Positions 21,051 to 33,480 are shown, counted from the stretch's first letter. The stretch: DNA of 64,000 nt from Diploptera punctata (GCA_030220185.1 JASPKZ010004952.1:283501-347500); one strand, 5' to 3'. Notes: generated by a model not told the origin, from the sequence alone. A program made the numbers and translations.

Positions 21051-22064
21051 TAACAAGTGAATTGTCAACCATTACATGACGAAACCTACTTAAAATTTCT
21101 CCCAGAGAAGTGTTGTGATGTACCAACGCCGTGTCCAAATAAGTTATCTGAGCTTGTAATTGCAAGGTACTAAATTGCAGCGACTATTTAACTGATGCCA
21201 CAAATGCTAGTCAATGACCAATCACGTTTCAATGAATGTTGTTTTACAACCAATGACGCCTGTTTCACCTCGCTCTTTATCGATTTCTCTTTATCAGCTC
21301 CTGTTTTTGTGATAAAGAAAGCTCCTCCTTTTTAATGTTCTGAACAGGTCAAAGCATTATTTTTCTCCAACAAATACATTGAATATAGCAAATAATGAAA
21401 AGATTCATTGATTTTACTGAGTTGTTTACTAAAAAAATAAATGAATAACCCGTAATGTTGATTATGATATATAGTTTGATGTGTGTTATTATTTCTCCAC
21501 TTGGGTGCACTCTTACAATATTGCGATCTTATTTGGAAATAAATAATATGATCAAGCAGCAGTGAATGAACATAACCTCACATTTCTGATTTGTTTTCAA
21601 ACATCGCCGTTTTCATTAAATATATAAATGTTTTAAAATAACTATAGTTAAACAATGATTTGTGAGTAAACAGCTTAATTTTATGCGTTAAATAGTCCTA
21701 ACAAATGTCACTCTTGATTTCCAAATTCTCTAGATAAATTGGAAATCACTCGTGGCATTACTTACGATAAATCTCTCATTTAAACTATAAGGAATAATAC
21801 AACTGCTAAATTGGTGAATTGGGAAACTCTGACAACTTACAGTCCGTGCTGGATCCTGCCACACCTCACTCCACTCTAGTCACGCAGGGATGACCATGTG
21901 CTTCGCACAGTGTGCTACCATTGCTGGATTCTGACTTTGAATTTTGTGTCTTGCAGTAAGCGGCAGATACTTTTTTTGAACACGGACTTGGGACATCACA
22001 AAGCTTCTCTGAGAGAAATTTCAAGATAGGTTTCGGCATGCAATGGTTGAAAGTCCCTTGTCAG
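21051..22064. mobile_element. Long-TIR DNA element, family G, copy 2 (about 1 kb)
   Basis: Same terminal repeats as 6417-6875, about 90 bases per side. The interior (about 21150-21740) is homologous, inverted, to 29880-30660. Its right part shares GATTCTGACTTTGAATTTTG-like sequence with copy 1. No open frame of note. It may be a non-autonomous derivative of an unseen transposase-bearing element. Confidence 0.7.
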
Positions 22065-22309
22065 TTCAACCTCTCACCTTATAGGTATGTTTTACACGCC
22101 ACACGCCATTCGGATTTTACAGTGGCACGACCTGTCGGGAGAGGAATTTTTAAAATATGGATCACATACATACTTTTTTTGACCAGACAAGATTATGGAA
22201 GGCCTTACCGAATGAGTGATCAGCTCAATTTCAAGGCCTCCTCCGAGAAAACACAACCTTTATACGAAACACACACACACACACATTCATATTAAACATG
22301 GGGAATATG

Positions 22310-22500
22310 ATACTGATGATTATCATGACCAGACGATGCTCGAAGAGCTTTTGGGCATTAAGGTTTGCTGACATTTGCCTTATAGGTGAAAAAAAAACAA
22401 GAAAAAACCATCACCCAGGAAACAATATATCTACCGGGGATCGAACCGGACCCATGAGTACGAGACAGCAAACCTATCCGAGACCACAGCGCAGCGGTGG
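22310..22500 (-). mobile_element. SINE-A copy, head and proximal body
   Basis: Minus strand: tRNA-like head with B-box GGTTCGATCCCCGG near 22433-22446, then ATTGTTTCCTGGGTGATGG. The order matches 63790-63977. Confidence 0.65.
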
Positions 22501-22624
22501 ATTAAATTTTAAAATACATGATCAGAGTTCCGTCGAGGAATCAGTTAAAATACAATATTTTAATTATATTATTTTTCAGTTTCTAATTTTCATATATATA
22601 TCTATAGTTTCTGACAAATGCTTA

Positions 22625-22790
22625 TCTTCAGCACGTATTACGAATGAATGAACAGCGCATACCAAGAGGAATGTATAATTATAAACCAAAAGGGAGAAGA
22701 ACGTTGGGAAGACCATTGAAGAGATGGAAGGACCAATTCGACCTATAATGAGATCGGAACAGGCCATTGGGCCTAATCCTTGTTGTTGAT
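22625..22790 (+). pseudogene. LINE 3'-terminal fragment
   Basis: Reads YLQHVLRMNEQRIPRGMYN near 22622-22680, then KGRRTLGRPLKRWKDQ near 22689-22736, stops, and NRPLGL. This is the C-terminal tail of an RTE-type LINE, unrelated at base level to the main RTE family. Confidence 0.7.
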
Positions 22791-22804
22791 GATGATAGTT
22801 TCTT

Positions 22805-23521
22805 ACCTTAATTAACTAATTAACATTGGCACTATCGAACCCGTAGGTTCATGACCGCGCGGACATAAACTCTCCATACATCCCTATTATGAGCTACTCT
22901 TTTCCAATCATCCCTTGTATAATCTGTTCCCTTCAAATTATGGTTAATTTTATTCTCTCGCCTCATTCTTGGTCTACGAACTGGACATTTTCCCTCTGGT
23001 TTCTTTACAAAATGCTTCTATGTCCCTCTCTTGTTCCCCATTCGTGCCACATGCCCTGCCCATCATAGACTACGAAACTTAATTGTTGTTATTATATCTG
23101 GATTCCCATAAAGATAATGTAGTCACTGTTAAGTAGTTTTTTCCGTTCACGTGATGTTCATGTCTCTTTGGTTCAAAAGTTTTCCTAAGAAATTTAAGCT
23201 CAGATACTAGTAATCTTTTCTCCTCCCTTAAAGTAAGAGTCCACGTTTCGCATCCATATAATATATAACTGGTAAAATAATAGTTTTTATATATGTTCAG
23301 TTTAATGCATTTCCAGAATTGAGTCTATATTTAATTTCTTTGTGCATCTCATTCGTGTTTTTAATTATTTTTCCTAAGTATTTGAATTCAGCCACTTCTT
23401 CAAAATTTCCCTTATTTTTCATTAACTGCCCATTTCCATTATACAATGTATTTTTATATGTGTACATATATCTATTTAGTTTTTTAGGTGTTTACTTCCA
23501 GTCCCAATCTCTTATTGTTAC
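22805..23521 (-). pseudogene. RTE 3' fragment, interrupted by a TTAA element
   Basis: Minus-strand equivalent of about 48300-49040, including CTATCGAACCCG, GACCGCGCGGAC, and coding remains near 23320-23410. The end at 23521 is where the TTAA element has inserted; a few bases of RTE-like sequence resume at 24232. Confidence 0.8.
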
Positions 23522-23525
23522 TTAA

Positions 23526-24227
23526 GGGGACCGACTGGTTAATTTCAATTTTTTTTGTTTTCATTTGATTGTTTTGAAAATTTTATCACATACCTTATGT
23601 GACTATAGAAGTGTTTCTGTTAAATGTGGTGTTTATAAGTATAATAGTTTCAGAATTATGATTTTTATATCTACTTTTTTAGTATTTTCTAAAAAATGCT
23701 CCTTACGATACATTTTTAAATGTTCTCTCATGAAATTTGAGATTCAGAGTCTTTTTGATTCCACTAAACATATTTGCTATTCAAAAAATCATAAAAATCA
23801 TAAAGGAAGGATACTCTTTATTTTTCATTAAAAAAATATATTTTTCTTTTATCGACTCTCATGCATTTCCATCTGAATTTAAAAGAACACATGTGTGTTA
23901 GACTAGTAGCTGCATAGCAAATTTCAATTAGCATATGTTGGGGAGCCTAACCACAAAAGTTTACTTAGAGAGCATAAAAATTGCATTGTAAGGAGCATTT
24001 TAAGTTTTGGAAAATGTAAAAAGAGAAAATGAAAACAGAAGAAAACACATATTAAAGTTTAATCAGCAATGCAGGGGTATTTAAACTCTTACGTCACGGA
24101 CTCAATTTTGCTCCTATTATAAAAGAAATTACATGAAAATGATCCTAAAGAATCATAGTTATTAAAAAGCAAATAAACAGAAACTTGCGTTTTTTGCCAT
24201 TTTTTTAAAATGCATCATTCGGTGCCC
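23526..24227. mobile_element. TTAA-flanked DNA element (piggyBac-type MITE candidate)
   Basis: TTAA at 23522-23525 and 24228-24231 flanks a 702-base segment with short inverted ends GGGGACCGACTGG and GGGCACCGAATGA. It sits inside an RTE fragment, which confirms insertion. No transposase. TTAA duplication is the piggyBac signature; the termini do not start CCC as is usual, so the superfamily call is inference. Confidence 0.6.
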
Positions 24228-24689
24228 TTAATAGAATTTCCTGCATTTATTTAGCGTGTGCGTAACAAATATTTGAAAGATAAGAATGAGAGCGCTTTGT
24301 TTCCATACAGTAATGAGGTAAATCAGCTACACGTAGCAGGTAACTTTATCTGGTGAAACTCGTGCGCAGTCTAAACTTGTGTATTCATTAAAATGAATAG
24401 ATATGAGAAAAAAAACACAAACCGCCTCGTTATAAATTCACAAAACTCATTTTCATGAGAGATGATTCATTCTATAATTAAAAAATTACAATATCGCGTC
24501 AAAAAAGTTGTGATTTCACAGTATTTTATTGATTTAACTGGCTTCACTTCCACTCTACTGCTTCAAACAAATGACTGTGTGTGTTTCAATTCAACCTTCT
24601 GCACTTCTCTTGTTTCGGGTTCTACTCTAGGCAGTCAGTGTTCCCATTACAAGCCTTAGAGAACTCTCGGGAAAGTACAAGATTAATGC

Positions 24690-24925
24690 TTTCAATTTTC
24701 TAAACAATCGTCACTAGATGTCAGCCGGGTTGTCTGCCCTGCATGACAGCCTCCTTCACCCCAGTACTAGCGTCTGGTACTCATTTCCGTCAAAGATCTG
24801 CTTAAACCCCACGAACATGTGCTGCCAGATGATTTAGGCCAATTTTGTAATGCTGACTCCATCAGGGTCGAACCCCATAATTTGCTTTGTAGCATATTGC
24901 CTTAACCAAATGCGCTATGGTGTAT
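24690..24925 (-). mobile_element. SINE-C copy, decayed
   Basis: Shares GATGTCAGCCGGGTTGTC, CTAGCGTCTGGTACTCATTT and the head complement TTGTAGCATATTGCCTTAAC with 19780-20000. Confidence 0.7.
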
Positions 24926-25756
24926 CCACACTCTAGGCGGATAGATGACCTTAATCGGATCTACTTTCAATTTACGAACCACTTCGGCTGACATTCTATA
25001 CTGATGGTGTGTATTTCTCACCCAAGTTAAATCTGCACGTGGAAAATATTCTAGGAATGTGTTGATTCTCTTCCTTCTCTATGTTGCCACTTCCTGTTCA
25101 CTGTGTTGTCTTATTGGACTGGGAGGGGAGAGCTGGCAAATACTGTGGTTTTTTTAAATGATCCGATATCTTCAGCAGTCGTTTACCAAATGAATAATCC
25201 GGCAAACATGTTACTACTGGAGAACGAATTGACTCCACTTTGCCTTCCTTATTACATGTTACCGATTCCCGTCGTCTGTGTTATCTTGTGAGGTTGGTAA
25301 TAGAAAGGTGAGAAACATTGTGGTTTTAAATGATCCGACACCTTCAGTAGTCATCGACTAAATGAATAATTTGACAACCATGTAATGATCTTACACATGT
25401 GTTTAAGGATTTTCCTTTCCATAGAACAGTTGATTGGCTACACTAGCGCTAATAAACTTCTCTTCTAGCTGTGCAGACTTAACTAGGAGGAGTAATAGTT
25501 ACTTTTTGTGCATACAGGATGTAACTGATATAAACTGGTATATTTGTTACATTTTGTTTATATCGGAAAATGTAACAGAAAAGTTGAATTACATTTTTTT
25601 GTATATTGCATTTTATTTCGTACTTGAAATGAGATTTATTGTAAAGATTGTTGGCAACAATTTAATTTCAGCCCTGCCACATGCTACTTACTTCTGTTTC
25701 TAGTTAAGCTCTTCAGTTCGTCACGCAGATTGAAAAAATAAAGAGATAGAGTTACC

Positions 25757-25990
25757 CGTCTCAGTGGACTCGTGGCCAGCGCGCACGGCTGGCTGGAGTG
25801 GGATTTCAGGTTCGAACCCTGACTGTTCCGCAGGTGTATTACTGGTGGGCACTCCGGGTTGTTTCTCGGGGTTCTCCCGTTTCCCGAATTTCATCACACC
25901 AACATCCACCATTCTCCTTCCCTTCCCTATCATGTTATTTATTCATTTCATTTCGCCTTCCACCTCATCTGATGATAGGTAAAATATGGA
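25757..25990 (+). mobile_element. SINE-E, tRNA-derived
   Basis: A-box region TCAGTGGACTCGTGGCCAGC and B box GGTTCGAACCC near 25812. Body TCTCGGGGTTCTCCCG and ACACCAACATCCACCATT. Minus copy at 58262-58440. Confidence 0.75.
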
Positions 25991-26145
25991 TTGGTTCAGC
26001 AAACCCCAGGTGTTTAAAATATGTGGTTCTGGTGATTTTCTACATTTTAATGACTTCAAGCCTTTGTGTCAACTTAGGGGAGAATACGGCCAAGGAAATG
26101 TTGTAACTTGTCGAGGTCTTAGGTCCAGCCGAAATAAATGGCGGT

Positions 26146-26146
26146 A

Positions 26147-26194
<48 letters not shown>

Positions 26195-26735
26195 GCTTAA
26201 ATTTGTCTGGTAGAGTTAAGGCCTTAAGTCCTTGTCTATTACTGAACCAAGTTAGAAAAAATACAAAAACTAATCTTATATCTACCTATCTATAATGGCG
26301 TAGCCCATTGTTGAGCCATAGCCTCTCCTCTGATAGGTGTTACTAGACAAAGTTAATTTTTAGTTACTTTATCTGCTCATAGATGTTATGGATGACATAC
26401 GGTCAACACATCGGCTCAGTGAGACAAATCTTATATCTAAATAGTAATGAACATAAATGATTACATGGTATATATAGAGTACAATAATCAAAAATATATG
26501 TTTATTTACTTTAGATTTAAGTAATAAAATATAGAATATGCAAAATAGATAAATGAAAATAAAACCACAAATGACGTAGAATAAATTTATTTGTGGGGAA
26601 GAATTAATTATTTAAAAACAAGTAATTTGTATAAGTGTGATTTAAAAGTGTCAAGTGTACGGCAACCCCTGATATCTTGTCGGAAGGAGCGGGCAGAGAT
26701 TACTGTGAAAAAAGTAGAATAAGAATCAATACTAG
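26146..26735 (-). mobile_element. LINE-A 3' fragment with (AAT)n tail
   Basis: Minus strand ends AGTTAAGG-complement/CTCTACCAGACAAATTTAAG then (ATT)n at 26146-26193. Upstream, 26650-26720 matches the 3' coding end of LINE-A (complement of GGCAACCCCTGATATCTTG). A short run of unrelated sequence lies within the UTR. Confidence 0.75.
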
Positions 26736-26840
26736 TAAAATTCATGTCAAATTCCGTTGAGGTGAAGTCATATCATGAAAGTAAAAAATTCAATTACACC
26801 TGTTGTGGTTCCGTCGTCCTCAATTTTGTTAAAATATTGT

Positions 26841-26900
26841 ATATAAAATTTACTGGAGCGCTTTCGGAAGTTATCTTCCATCTTCTGCAGGTCGAATTTC
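26841..26900 (-). ncRNA. Hammerhead-ribozyme-like motif, best of three
   Basis: Minus strand. Core CAGAAGA (26887-26881) differs from CUGANGA only at U4. Stem II is a perfect GGAAG/CUUCC (26879-26875 with 26870-26866) with an AUAA tetraloop. Then GAA; A26862 pairs U26857 around a GCGC loop; C26856 is the cleavage residue. Inner stem I is CUG/CAG (26890-26888 with 26855-26853). An outer stem I of six pairs, GAAAUU with AAUUUU (about 26900-26895 with 26850-26845), is separated by an internal loop, as in natural type I hammerheads. No Penelope ORF lies next to it. Confidence 0.55.
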
Positions 26901-26904
26901 CGCT

Positions 26905-29540
26905 ACTTGTTGTTGTGTACGGTGATGTGTACTCCAACTGTTTGTAGCAGCAAGAAGAGGTGCTGTAAAATGTGTATGAATGCTTGATGCCAGGAACACC
27001 ATAACAGAATACATATCACCGTAGAGTAGATTTTATCTCATCCATCGCATTAAGTAAATATTGGGTAATACAATGGACCTAAGAAGGTCAACAGTGACCC
27101 GCGAGTTAGAGTACGCTGCATTTTGAAAAATGAGATTTGCCCGCAGAACATTTGACACAAGATACGGCTCAGTCACAGTTAGAGATTGAATAATGCAAAA
27201 CAGTTGCTTACATGAAGCAGACGTCTTCTGTTTGAGATTGACTTCTTGTGTTAAAGCTGAATTTACATTTTCTTAATGCGTCATTAACCCCTTAACTTAG
27301 AGATGGCAGAAGAACCTCCCCAAAGCTCGGAGAACAAAAACAATCTTGACATACTTTCAAATATTCACTTCATCACGAAATAAATTGCTTTCTGCCACCA
27401 CTCAAAACATACAATAAAATACACGTTTTACGGAATTCCGTAGTGATGTAGCTATTGAGATTGTTCTCATGAATATACACCAGTCCTACGTAGTAGACAC
27501 GAAAAATGACCAGAAAGTGTGTATATGCACCAACACACACAGTAATCATATGTATGAGTGTGTCAACGATCTATTGACTGTAGTTTTCTTTTATTCTTAA
27601 TGAAACTCGGCATAAGGCAATCAGTTAAGAATCTTAAGATCGAATTCGTTACCCAAAACCATCGGACTATTAGAATTGGGCATAAATTGAACAAATAAAC
27701 ACTTTTAATTATTAGATAGTTGAGTAATAAACAGAAATAACTTATGGAAGAATATATACAAACTACGATTACCCTAGGCAACAGGACATATCATGCTAAC
27801 AGATCATTCCTGGTAACTGTTCTATCTACTAAGATTACTAAAGTTAGGATATAACATACTATGATAAGATCTGTGGTCTGTAAAATCGGACCTTGGAAAA
27901 GGCCGAAATAAAAAACAATTTGTTTTAAAATAAAAATTTACGGAAAATTTTCAGGCCAACAATAAACATGAGGCCCAAGCGGCAATGAAGTGTGTGACCC
28001 TCTCTCACATAAATACCAACCTCACACTCTCATGGGGGGGTCTTCTTGTTTTCTGACGAGGATATGGCGATCGAGTATTAGTAGCATAACCATAGACACT
28101 CTTTTGCACAAGGGGAAATACTTGTGCGTATCCACACACCATCAAGAGAGGCAAGGAGCGCGTCCCAGGCTTTAAGGTGGCAGCCCCACCAGCGTTCTCG
28201 GGTGCGTGCCGCCCAATCATCTGCCCCCCCATCTTACATGAACCCTCCTGCCATACCTAGGTATCGCATATGTTATATTTAGGATTTCTTTATCTCTTCG
28301 ACGAATAACTCCAAGTCACTGTGATCGGCTACGGCTATCATATTCAAACCTTTAGAGCTTCGTGCTAATTTTTTCTTTTCGTTTTCCAACTGCAGCACTT
28401 TAGATACAGGCCAGCATCAATTAAAGGCAAAAACTTGGTTGCGACCCAAAGCAGTATTATATGAGCCCTGAGCCGGTATTAAAATGGGCCATGACCCATT
28501 ATGCCATATTTCTATAAAACAGGAAATTTCCTATTTATACTGTCTTATATGATATATAATAAATAGTGTTACGTAAAACAAATACAATATTCATCTTTAA
28601 TAGACACTTAGTAACACTAGAAAAAATACAATTATAAACAATTAATATACTCTCTGAGCTATCGGCTAAGATGTGCCCCTCACTTGAAAATGACATCAAT
28701 AGTGCGACATGGACCATTTAGCAATCAATAGCCCCCCAAAAGCTCATGCTATGATTGCCTTAAATGTTCCCCCTAAAAAAATGTTGTTTTTTTGAAAATT
28801 TGTTATTTTAGACCCCTATGAGACCCAAATAAATAATTTCTAATGAACAAAATCTCATTTTCAAGACCCACATAAAAGCTCCCATCAATTATTTGAACCT
28901 CCCCCCACAAAAAAGATTATGTAATGAATTTCCTAGAAAATTATTAAGCGCCCAAATATGGTATTTTGGAATATTCGAAGTGAAGAGACTAGAAAATGCT
29001 AGCCTGACGAATCGAAGTGAAGGTTGTTGCCAGAGTAATTGTGTCCGGTGAGAAAGCTCTCACTGATAACCCTATGCTCCTAAATGGAGTTACAGGGTCA
29101 TGATAATGACAGACAAAATATATAGATGGAACGAGGATAATAAGAACTATTAAGGACTGAATAAAATTATTAAAAATAAGAATATTGTTAATTTTATAAG
29201 AACACAAACATTAAGTTGGTTTTGTCAGGTGACTACAGGAAGTGAGTCATCAACTCGCACTGCCGACGCAATACCCACGCACTAATGCGTCACAATTGCA
29301 GTGAAGCACACTGCCTATAGAAGGTGTAATGAAAGAATTGCTATGAGAAATAATTAAGCTAGAAATCTTTAACAACGAGAGAGCCCAATGGCAGACCAAA
29401 CAAGATCTATGTGACGATTGATGTCTTGCACCAGGACTTGAAAAAAATTAACCCTAAAACTGGATCAGCTGTTTTTTTTGATTCGTGATACAAGCGTTGG
29501 AAATAAATCGTTGAAAAGGCCAAAGCATTTAACTGAAGTT
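26905..29540. other. No recognisable gene in about 2.6 kb
   Basis: Short frames (27563-27781 minus; 27990-28175 plus with a complementary frame) show no family motif. A GC-richer block at 28005-28240 stands out from its AT-rich surroundings but I cannot assign it. Confidence 0.4.
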
Positions 29541-29553
29541 GTAGTGATTAAGA

Positions 29554-29556
<3 letters not shown>

Positions 29557-29625
<69 letters not shown>
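29557..29625. repeat. (AAT)n microsatellite
   Basis: About 23 AAT units. No LINE 3' motif adjoins it that I can recognise. Confidence 0.95.
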
Positions 29626-29626
<1 letters not shown>

Positions 29627-29879
29627 TTCTTCATCCGTAGAAGTCTTAGGCCTAGAGACCTGTTACGATCTCACTGATGAATTTTAGCGTATCCAGCGCT
29701 TCATTGCGACGGAGCCCAGACCCAGATAATTCTTCTCGTTGTCCAATAACGAAGCATGACTTTGGAAAATCTATCTAAACTCATTCATCCAGTTTTGTTC
29801 TGGTGGTATATCTTGTATGTACTTAATGCACTGTTCCTAAACGCAGTTTCTTTAAGATATCATAATAAGTAATAAGCCC

Positions 29880-30660
29880 CACGAGGTGATTTCCAAATTA
29901 TCGCATAAATTCACGACTCACGACGATCAAGTTACGTGAGGAGTGAAATTTATCTAGCAGAATTTGGAAAATCAAGAGTGGCATTTGTTGAGGACTATTT
30001 AACGAATAAAATAAGCCTAGCGGTTTACTCACAAATCAAGTATTTAACTACAGTTATTTAAAAATATATTTATATTTAAGCTAAACGGTGATGCTTTGAA
30101 AACTAATGAAGAAGAAACGCAGAAGGTAGAACCCTACGCTTCTACTGCTCTCTTTTGTTTCATCACTGACAACCAGATCATACTATTTATTGCCCAAGGA
30201 ACGCCATATTGCTAATAAGATAGAGAAAGAATGCTCTACTAGCTGCGAAGAAAAAATGAAACACATCAATCTGTATATTAATTCATTTTTGATGTCGTAT
30301 AACATTTAAGAAAGTGCAAACAGACGGTTTCTTTTTTTGGTGGTATAATCAATATAGCTACAAATGGTTGCACATGTAAAAAGCATATTATATACAATCT
30401 GGTAGCCCGTATTTGTTTGATATAGGCTCAGTCACTGCAAAATAAACGCGTCAGACCTGTTCAGAATAATAAAAAGGAGCGCAGGGAGCTTAGGCCTTTA
30501 ATATATGATAATCCTAACGTTGGATAATATCTTCTGGTGAAACACGTCTCTGATATGCGTTCTGTAATACAGAAATCATTGAAACGCGCTGATTGGTCAT
30601 TGACTCCCATTTGCGCGGCCATGAGATATAAATAGTCATTGTAATCCAACTTGGTGCTAC
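29880..30660 (-). repeat. Inverted partial copy of the family G interior
   Basis: AAAATCAAGAGTGGCATTTG, GTTTACTCACAAATCA, GACCTGTTCAGAAT and TGATTGGTCATTGAC are, reversed, the blocks at 21150-21740 in the same relative order. The terminal repeats of family G are not visible here. Confidence 0.65.
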
Positions 30661-31067
30661 CCTAATGCTATATCTCATATTCACTAAAAGTTACCTGCTC
30701 TAATCAGTGTCCACGCCTCACTGCCGTAGCAAAGGGAAGTTCTTGTTTGGATAAAATAAACGTTACTCTGGTATCTCTATGGACTAGTGAAGGTTTCATT
30801 AATATGAATTTATTATTCCACATGGTGTTATTTAAAAATATTTATTTTAATTCATATGATCTATCAATCTCTGGACTAGCGAAGCAAGTTTAAATTATAT
30901 GAATTTATTATTACCATGGTTTTTATATAAAAATATTTATTTTATTTCATATGTCTATTTCATCTCCAAATATGTTAATTATTATGGAGAGCTTATGTCC
31001 GCGTCCGGCCATGAACTAGTACCGGTTCTTGAAAGCTAGACCAGTGAGTTAGTTAGTTAATTACGTT

Positions 31068-31133
31068 AATAATAATAAATATAATAATAATAATAACAAT
31101 AATAACAACAATAATAATAACAATAATAATAAT
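31068..31133. repeat. Imperfect (AAT)n/(AAC)n microsatellite
   Basis: AAT units mixed with AAC, at the end of a SINE-A copy. Confidence 0.9.
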
Positions 31134-31493
31134 CCATCCATGCGAATTCTGCCCGAGGGGCCAGGTCTTTCACTGCCCAATCCATAGCAATTTTCAGAGC
31201 TATGCTATATAGCCCCAGCTTTACATAGGGATAGATATAGGTGTGGCTAGCTTCACAGCTTGCTTTCCACACCGTGGGATTGACGAATGATGCATAATGA
31301 TAAGGATGATGATGATGGCCGGATGTTCGGGGACCGTTGCGGTCTCTAAGCTTCCTGACATTTGTCTTACCGATGAGAACAATCCACGAAAAAACCTTAC
31401 ACCCAGAGAGGGGCCTGTCCCGACGACCGCGGATCGAACCCGGCCGCCCTGAGTGACAAGGCCAGCATGCTACCTCGAGGACCACAGCGGGGC
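31131..31493 (-). mobile_element. SINE-A, full-length copy
   Basis: Tail ATCCATCCATGCGAATTCTG and GCCCGAGGGGCCAGG at low coordinates; proximal body CTGACATTTGTCTTACCG; tRNA-like head with B box GGGTTCGATCCGCGG-type near 31428-31442. Its distal tail matches the plus copy at 41653-41925 rather than that at 63608. Confidence 0.8.
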
Positions 31494-31499
31494 GACTAA

Positions 31500-31527
31500 T
31501 CATAATAATAATAATAATAATAATAAT

Positions 31528-31573
<46 letters not shown>

Positions 31574-31583
31574 TAATAATAAT
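31500..31583. repeat. (AAT)n microsatellite
   Basis: Runs of AAT with short interruptions between two SINE-A copies. Confidence 0.95.
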
Positions 31584-31594
31584 CACTATTTTTT

Positions 31595-31985
31595 TTCAAA
31601 ATGACCCAAGTTTGTCTTTTCGACATTCCTGGTAGTCTCTCCTGCCATGGCGTCTGTATTTGTAACCCACTTTGTAAGGTCTGGCGCGCCTCGAAGGAGC
31701 GTGGTTACGTGGGCCCCGATGATATAATAAGGATGATGATTGATGCATAATGGTGCGCCAGGAGAGATCCTAATCCATAAACTAAGATGAATATGAATGA
31801 TGATGATCGCGATTGACCATATGATTTCGCCGGAGACCGTTGCGCGCCTTAAAGTTTTTCTGACATTTGTCTTACAGGTGCCAGGAAAAAACTCCGATAA
31901 AAACCTCACTAGTCCCGACCAGGGGATCGAACCCGGGCCCCGCATGCCGTGACAGGAGCAGCCACGCTACTCCGAAGACACAGGA
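31595..31985 (-). mobile_element. SINE-A, second full-length copy
   Basis: CGACATTCCTGGTAGTCTCTC and GTAACCCACTTTGTAAGG at the tail, CTGACATTTGTCTTACAGG in the body, head with GGGATCGAACCCGGGCC complement near 31920-31936. Tail type matches 63608-63977. Confidence 0.8.
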
Positions 31986-32005
31986 CGTGCGAATATAATG
32001 ATAAA

Positions 32006-32009
32006 TAAA

Positions 32010-32064
<55 letters not shown>

Positions 32065-32085
32065 TAATATAATAATAATAATAAT
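32006..32085. repeat. (AAT)n microsatellite, tail side of a LINE fragment
   Basis: About 25 units with two short breaks, adjoining the minus-strand LINE fragment at 32100. Confidence 0.9.
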
Positions 32086-32099
32086 ACTTAGTGATTTAT

Positions 32100-32660
32100 G
32101 TACAGATTTTTCAAGGTATACACATACTCTTCTGATGCTGAAGCTTCTATTTCTTTCTCCCCTATGTCCCTACACATGCCCTCAATCCATGTTCTCCAGT
32201 ACGATTAGTTATCATTCCAGTTATTATTTCATTCATCCATGAGTTTTGAGGTCATTCATTTACTCCTCTTTTCCAGGTGGACACCATTCCAATGTTTTTC
32301 TGGGTAACCTTTCTTCTTGCATTCGTCGTACATGCCCCTACCAATTTAATTGCTTGTATCTTATATAATCTACTATTAAATATTTAATATTAATTTTTTT
32401 CTCGTATGACTTTTTTTTTTATTTTGAACATATTGCTGCTCTCTTCAAGAAATATTTCCGTCGACATAACGTTTTATTAAATTTTCATGCTTCAGCTTCA
32501 TATGTAGCAATACTTCTCACTATTGAATTATATATTTGTAACATTTTTCCTGGTTATAGGCTATGTCTGTTCCATAGGACACCATTTAACATTCTTGTTA
32601 TTCGACTTTTATTTATTCTGTTCTTAATGTCCACGTTCTTGCCAATACATATATTATTAT
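32100..32660 (-). pseudogene. RTE-like LINE C-terminal fragment
   Basis: Minus-strand relative of 6960-7330: GTACATGCCCCTACCAATTT, TTATATAATCTACTATTAAA and GAACATATTGCTGCTCTCTTC are complements of the plus copy. Coding sense is lost. Confidence 0.65.
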
Positions 32661-32704
32661 CCTATTATTTATTATTTATTAATCATTATTTAGTATATTA
32701 TTAG

Positions 32705-33426
32705 CGTACTTACTCACTCGGCACTATCGAACCCGTAGGTTCATGTCAGCGCGGAACATAAGCCATCTCCATACATCCCTATCCTGAAGCATAATGTTTT
32801 CCAAGTCATTCCCTGTATAATCTACTTCCCTCAAATCATAGTTAATAGTTATTCTCCCACCTCATAGCTGGTCTACCACCTGGGTGTTTTCCCTCTGGCT
32901 TTCCTACAAGAAAGCTTCCATGCATGTCTGTTTCTTCCCCAATACGTGCAACATGTCCTGCCCATCGCAAGTCTTACGAGAACTAACTGATTCTTATTAT
33001 ATATGGAACTTCATATAAAGACAATGTAGCTTTCATTGTTATGTAGATTCTTCTTCATTCACACCTGTCTCTTCATCTCTCTTTGGTCCCAAACTTTTCA
33101 CAAACAACACCAAACCTCCGACCCCGACCAGCCCAAACGCTAAGATAATCATTAATTCTCAAATATTTGTAATCTGCTTTCCTCCCTTAAAGTAAGAGTC
33201 CATGTTTCGCGCCCATATAATATAACTGGTAGAATAATAGTTTTATATATTTTCAGTTTAACGTTTTTTGAAAGGAGTTGGGACATCACGAGTCTCTGCA
33301 ATGCATAATAGCACGCATTTCCAGAATTGAGCCTATGTTTAATTTCTTTGTGCATCTCATTCCTATTTGTGATTACTGTTCCTAGGTATTTGAATTCAGC
33401 CACTTCCTCAAAATTTCCCTCATTTG

Positions 33427-33479
<53 letters not shown>

Positions 33480-33480
33480 A
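32705..33480 (-). pseudogene. RTE 3' fragment ending in (ATT)n
   Basis: Minus-strand copy of about 48295-48945. It has an unusual load of single-base insertions at 32735-33080 and about 80 extra bases near 33090-33150. Coding sense at 33152-33425 is fair (EVAEFKYLGTVITNRNEMHK, ILPVILYGRETWTLTLREE). At 33427 it passes straight into an (ATT)n run inside the former coding region. Confidence 0.85.

Noticed and set aside
31066..31945. Minus-strand frames of 145 and 119 codons
   Set aside because: Both are read-through of SINE-A copies and adjacent microsatellites.
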